DNA of 64,000 nucleotides from Chitinophagaceae bacterium (lineage in GTDB: Bacteria > Bacteroidota > Bacteroidia > Chitinophagales > Chitinophagaceae), in the NCBI GenBank assembly GCA_027484165.1, contig JAIXWH010000102.1, forward strand, positions 31,926-95,925. The letters are read 5' to 3'. A program made the translations under genes and the position numbers. The stretch's first letter is position 1, and each line of letters starts with the position of its first letter. This document shows, piece after piece, positions 61,689-64,000 of this stretch. The notes under the pieces were generated by a model, which saw only the letters and a list, made by a program, of their open reading frames with translations, was not told the origin of the DNA and did no database searches.

Positions 61689-62033
61689 ATGGCAGATAAA
61701 ATGAATAACCATATGGAACTAAAAAAATTTGAAAATCAAAACTCTATTAGAATTAAAAAAAGAGCAAATGGAGATGTTGTTCTGAGGGCTAATATTATTT
61801 TTGAATGTTTAGAAAAAACAGTTAATGAAAACTTAGAAATTGTCATACATGAAACTACTTGGGAAGGAGGACAAATTACATTTGAAGAAGGCGTAAATAT
61901 AAATTCTGATAATTTGCATAGCCATTTTAATCCCGAATTTCAAACTTATAAATGTACTGATGATGGATCATTAATAATAACTGACATTTCACAAAAAATA
62001 GGTAAGTATAAAATTGTTATTATCCCAACATAA
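61689..62033 (+). CDS. Small hypothetical protein
   Basis: A 114-aa protein without signal. Beta-rich (DVVLRANIIFECLEK, ENLEIVIHETTWEGGQITFEE). It is the last plus-strand gene before the right-end integrase. Family not recognised. The gap 61464-61688 shows nothing I can name. Confidence 0.5.
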   Translation: MADKMNNHMELKKFENQNSIRIKKRANGDVVLRANIIFECLEKTVNENLEIVIHETTWEGGQITFEEGVNINSDNLHSHFNPEFQTYKCTDDGSLIITDISQKIGKYKIVIIPT

Positions 62034-62105
62034 TTTAGTTTATAATATTAACCTTCATCTACTCTCATTGATTTGTTGATTTTGAAACAATCAGCAAAAA
62101 TTAAA

Positions 62106-62336
62106 TTAATTATTTGGCTTGCCAATAATCAAAATTAGGATCTCCACCTGTCTAGGGGTCAATAGTCTTTGACAAAATTTATATCCTGCCTGAGTCAATT
62201 CTTTCCGTAAAAATTTATCCGATTCAATCCACCTACGAAGTTGAGTACTTGCACTTTTTTTAGTAATGTTTGGAAAATATAATTGTGCGAGCTCCCCAAA
62301 ACCATAAGCTCGCACAATAAATTTATCATCTTGCAT
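62106..62336 (-). CDS. DUF4248-like element protein
   Basis: Start chosen at the ATG at 62336 (MQDDKFIVRAYGFGELAQLY), 76 aa. AYGFGELAQLYFPNITKKSASTQL and RWIE followed by LLTPRQVEILILIIGKP match the DUF4248 family, small proteins that occur at integrase ends of Bacteroidota elements. Lies 29 bp after the integrase stop on the same strand and is likely co-transcribed. Confidence 0.75.
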   Translation of the reverse strand: MQDDKFIVRAYGFGELAQLYFPNITKKSASTQLRRWIESDKFLRKELTQAGYKFCQRLLTPRQVEILILIIGKPNN

Positions 62337-62365
62337 AGTGGTAGATTTAATGCTTAACAGCAATA

Positions 62366-63619
62366 TCAATAACCAGCATTTATTGGAACTGCACCATGAT
62401 TTAACCTTTCGGCCAAGCGCTTCATATCTTCTCCAACTTTTTGGTCAACTACTTTCGCGTAATGTTGGGTGGTTTTGATACTCTTATGCCCAAGCATTTT
62501 GCTTACAGATTCAATAGGTACACCATTCATCATGGTTACAGTGGTGGCAAATGTGTGCCGTGCAATATGAAAAGTTAACTGCTTATGAATACCACAGAGG
62601 TCTGCTATCTCTTTTAAATAAGCATTTGTTTTTTGGTTGGTTAACAATGGCAATACTGGTTTATTTGGGTCATGTGTTTCCAAATGACAATACTTGTTCA
62701 ATACCTCAATGGCTCTCGGCAGCAATGGAATATTGGCTCTGCCTCCGGTCTTTTGTCGCTTGGTTCTAATCCAATACCCAAACTCATCACTACCTTCAAT
62801 TTCCATTCCTTTTAGTTGTTTCACATCTATATAGGCCAATCCGGTATAGCATGAAAAAATAAAGAAATCCCGCACACGATTTAGCCTTTCGAAAGGCGAA
62901 GAGAATTCATAGATCTTATTCAATTCTTCTTCATTCAAGAAAGGTCTTTCAACTTCCTTTCGGGTTAAACTAATAGAAACAAAAGGGTCTTTAGACAACC
63001 ATCCATTTTTAATACAGTCGCTTATTATTCTCTTAAGCATCTGCAAAAATTTAGTGGCTGTATTGTGACTACAACATCTCTCAGTTCTCAGGTACAGACT
63101 GTATTGCTGTATCATTTGATAATCCACTGATTTAACGGATATATCATTGACACGGTAATTCTTTACCAAAAAAGTTTGGAAATGTTTTTTTGCGGTGTTG
63201 TATTTCTGATAGGTAGTATAGGAGTTTTCTTTTCCAATGAGCTTTTTAAGCCGTTGGACATAATCTTCCCATAAATCTTCCATAATCATCTTCGACTTTG
63301 CTGAATTAACGCCTAAAATGGCATCACGCAGTAAATGCGGAGATACATCATCGCTTAAAGTTAACAGCTCATTGTATTTTTTGTGAGCCTTCATCCGCAA
63401 CGCTTCGAGGTAGTCATTGAACACACGTGCTTCCGTGGTTCTACCTTTCATTTGGTAGCGGTTTGTATCCCAGTCTTGAGGAAAGAGATACCTTTTTGTT
63501 TGTAAGACGACTCTTTGTCCGTTGATATTAATGCGAAGCATTACAGGACACTCACCGTTCTTTTTCTGTTTTGTACGATTAATGTAAAAGGTTAATCCGT
63601 ACGATGTTTTTGCTGACAT
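62366..63619 (-). CDS. Tyrosine recombinase/integrase of element 2
   Basis: A 417-aa integrase. Arm domain (LTFYINRTKQKKNGECPVML), core-binding SAM-like part, catalytic domain with HIARHTFAT, MLGHKSI and the Tyr in QHYAKV. The first Arg is again replaced (FSCYTGLAYIDVKQL), as in CTnDOT-like integrases. It starts 263 bp from the tRNA-Asp and att core. Clearly related to but different from the 13867-15111 enzyme, so two elements share one att site. Confidence 0.93.
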   Translation of the reverse strand: MSAKTSYGLTFYINRTKQKKNGECPVMLRININGQRVVLQTKRYLFPQDWDTNRYQMKGRTTEARVFNDYLEALRMKAHKKYNELLTLSDDVSPHLLRDAILGVNSAKSKMIMEDLWEDYVQRLKKLIGKENSYTTYQKYNTAKKHFQTFLVKNYRVNDISVKSVDYQMIQQYSLYLRTERCCSHNTATKFLQMLKRIISDCIKNGWLSKDPFVSISLTRKEVERPFLNEEELNKIYEFSSPFERLNRVRDFFIFSCYTGLAYIDVKQLKGMEIEGSDEFGYWIRTKRQKTGGRANIPLLPRAIEVLNKYCHLETHDPNKPVLPLLTNQKTNAYLKEIADLCGIHKQLTFHIARHTFATTVTMMNGVPIESVSKMLGHKSIKTTQHYAKVVDQKVGEDMKRLAERLNHGAVPINAGY

Positions 63620-63704
63620 GGCGATAGATTTAAATCGCCCCCATTTTGATTACAAAAATATATACCAAACATCGTAAAGCAAAAGATAACTCATTGTTTT
63701 TCAG

Positions 63705-63800
63705 TCTCATAATGTATCAAATTGTCCAACACTGGTTACCCTTTTTTGATTTCTGAAAAAGGGTAACCAGTTAGAAACCAAAACATGATACAAAATGAGA
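63705..63800. repeat. Nested inverted repeats between integrase 2 and tRNA-Asp
   Basis: Outer pair: TCTCATAATGTATCA (63705-63719) and TGATACAAAATGAGA (63786-63800), two mismatches. Inner pair: CTGGTTACCCTTTTT (63732-63746) and AAAAAGGGTAACCAG (63756-63770), perfect. The outer left arm contains TGTATCAAATT, 11 bp of the element-wide palindrome. Likely integrase or excisionase arm sites. Confidence 0.55.
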
Positions 63801-63825
63801 CATTATGAGACAGAGCTAAAACAAA

Positions 63826-63857
63826 AAAGCGTGTAAAATCAAGGATTTACACGCTTT
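63826..63857 (-). terminator. Terminator downstream of tRNA-Asp
   Basis: On the minus strand AAAGCGTGTAAA and TTTACACGCTTT form a perfect 12-bp stem followed by TTTGTTTT. It terminates the tRNA-Asp transcript before it reaches the element. Confidence 0.75.
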
Positions 63858-63881
63858 GAGACTGTGTGAGACAGCCATCTA

Positions 63882-63894
63882 GCGGACCGGACGG
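63882..63894. other. att site at tRNA-Asp (right end of element 2)
   Basis: GCGGACCGGACGG, identical to 15406-15418. It is within the 3' end of the tRNA, so the tRNA stays functional after insertion. Confidence 0.75.
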
Positions 63895-63956
63895 GACTCG
63901 AACCCGCGACCTCTGCCGTGACAGGGCAGCATTCTAACCAACTGAACTACCGATCC
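63883..63956 (-). tRNA. tRNA-Asp (GTC)
   Basis: Reads GGATCGG at the 5' end pairing with CCGGTCC at the 3' end (one T-G pair). The anticodon stem CTGCC/GGCAG encloses loop CTGTCAC with anticodon GTC. T arm has GGTTCGAGTCC. The discriminator is G and CCA is not encoded. All standard for Asp. Confidence 0.95.
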
Positions 63957-64000
63957 TACTCTCCTTCAATAACTTATCTTTTGGATATGTCATTTTCGGA

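Noticed and set aside
15406..63894. Conjugative element (ICE)
   Set aside because: No relaxase, TraG-type coupling protein or Tra pilus/channel genes are visible; only integration, RteC-like and replication functions are present.

Overview
The window comes from an AT-rich member of the Bacteroidota. The evidence is Bacteroidota-type tyrosine recombinases, RteC-like and DUF4248-like proteins, SC-type lipoprotein signal sequences, a TAnnTTTG-type promoter box and many Bacteroidota-style hypothetical proteins. I cannot name the genus. Most of the window is accessory DNA stacked against one tRNA-Asp gene at 63883-63956.

Layout. (1) 1-15405: right part of a first accessory region. It holds a GIY-YIG protein, small secreted or membrane proteins, an Mrr-nuclease/SF2-helicase protein with four C-terminal repeats, three DUF4143-type AAA ATPases, an excisionase-like gene and a tyrosine integrase (13867-15111). 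(2) A 13-bp copy of the tRNA-Asp 3' end at 15406-15418 repeats the sequence at the tRNA itself (63882-63894), so 15.4-63.9 kb looks like a second element of about 48.5 kb with its own integrase (62366-63619). Two elements seem to be inserted in tandem at one site.

Inside element 2. 15.5-19.3 kb: regulation and replication (RteC-like protein split by a -1 frame change, HTH protein, Toprim/RecA primase-helicase). 19.5-31 kb: defence island with a zeta-toxin-like ATPase, HEPN proteins, a PD-(D/E)XK plus TIR-like/nuclease pair, a GmrSD-type DUF262/DUF1524 protein, a DUF4297-like nuclease with an SMC-like ATPase, and a Pycsar-like operon with two cyclases around one membrane effector. Most of these genes are separated by six integron attC-like imperfect palindromes, so this part looks like a cassette array without an IntI integrase. 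31-33.7 kb: small and secreted proteins.

33.8-50.9 kb: one long minus-strand operon of about 22 tightly packed or overlapping genes. It encodes SNF2-type helicase, RecA-like ATPase, RadC-like protein, DNA methylase, candidate beta-rich capsid-like proteins, fibre-like proteins, a transglutaminase-fold protein, several membrane-anchored proteins, a GH73 muramidase with a probable -1 frameshift to a membrane anchor, and holin- and spanin-like proteins. I see no terminase, portal or tail gene. The best reading is a tailless, possibly membrane-containing virus-like particle module or a relative of one; this is the main candidate for an undescribed system.

51-62 kb: two-component system with a polytopic partner, secreted zinc metalloprotease and other lipoproteins, a SIR2-domain defence protein and small cytosolic proteins. 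A 17-bp palindrome of the form TGTATyA-n3-TrATACA recurs at the element start, three times at 54.15-54.24 kb and at 58.45 kb, suggesting one regulator controls several promoters of the element.
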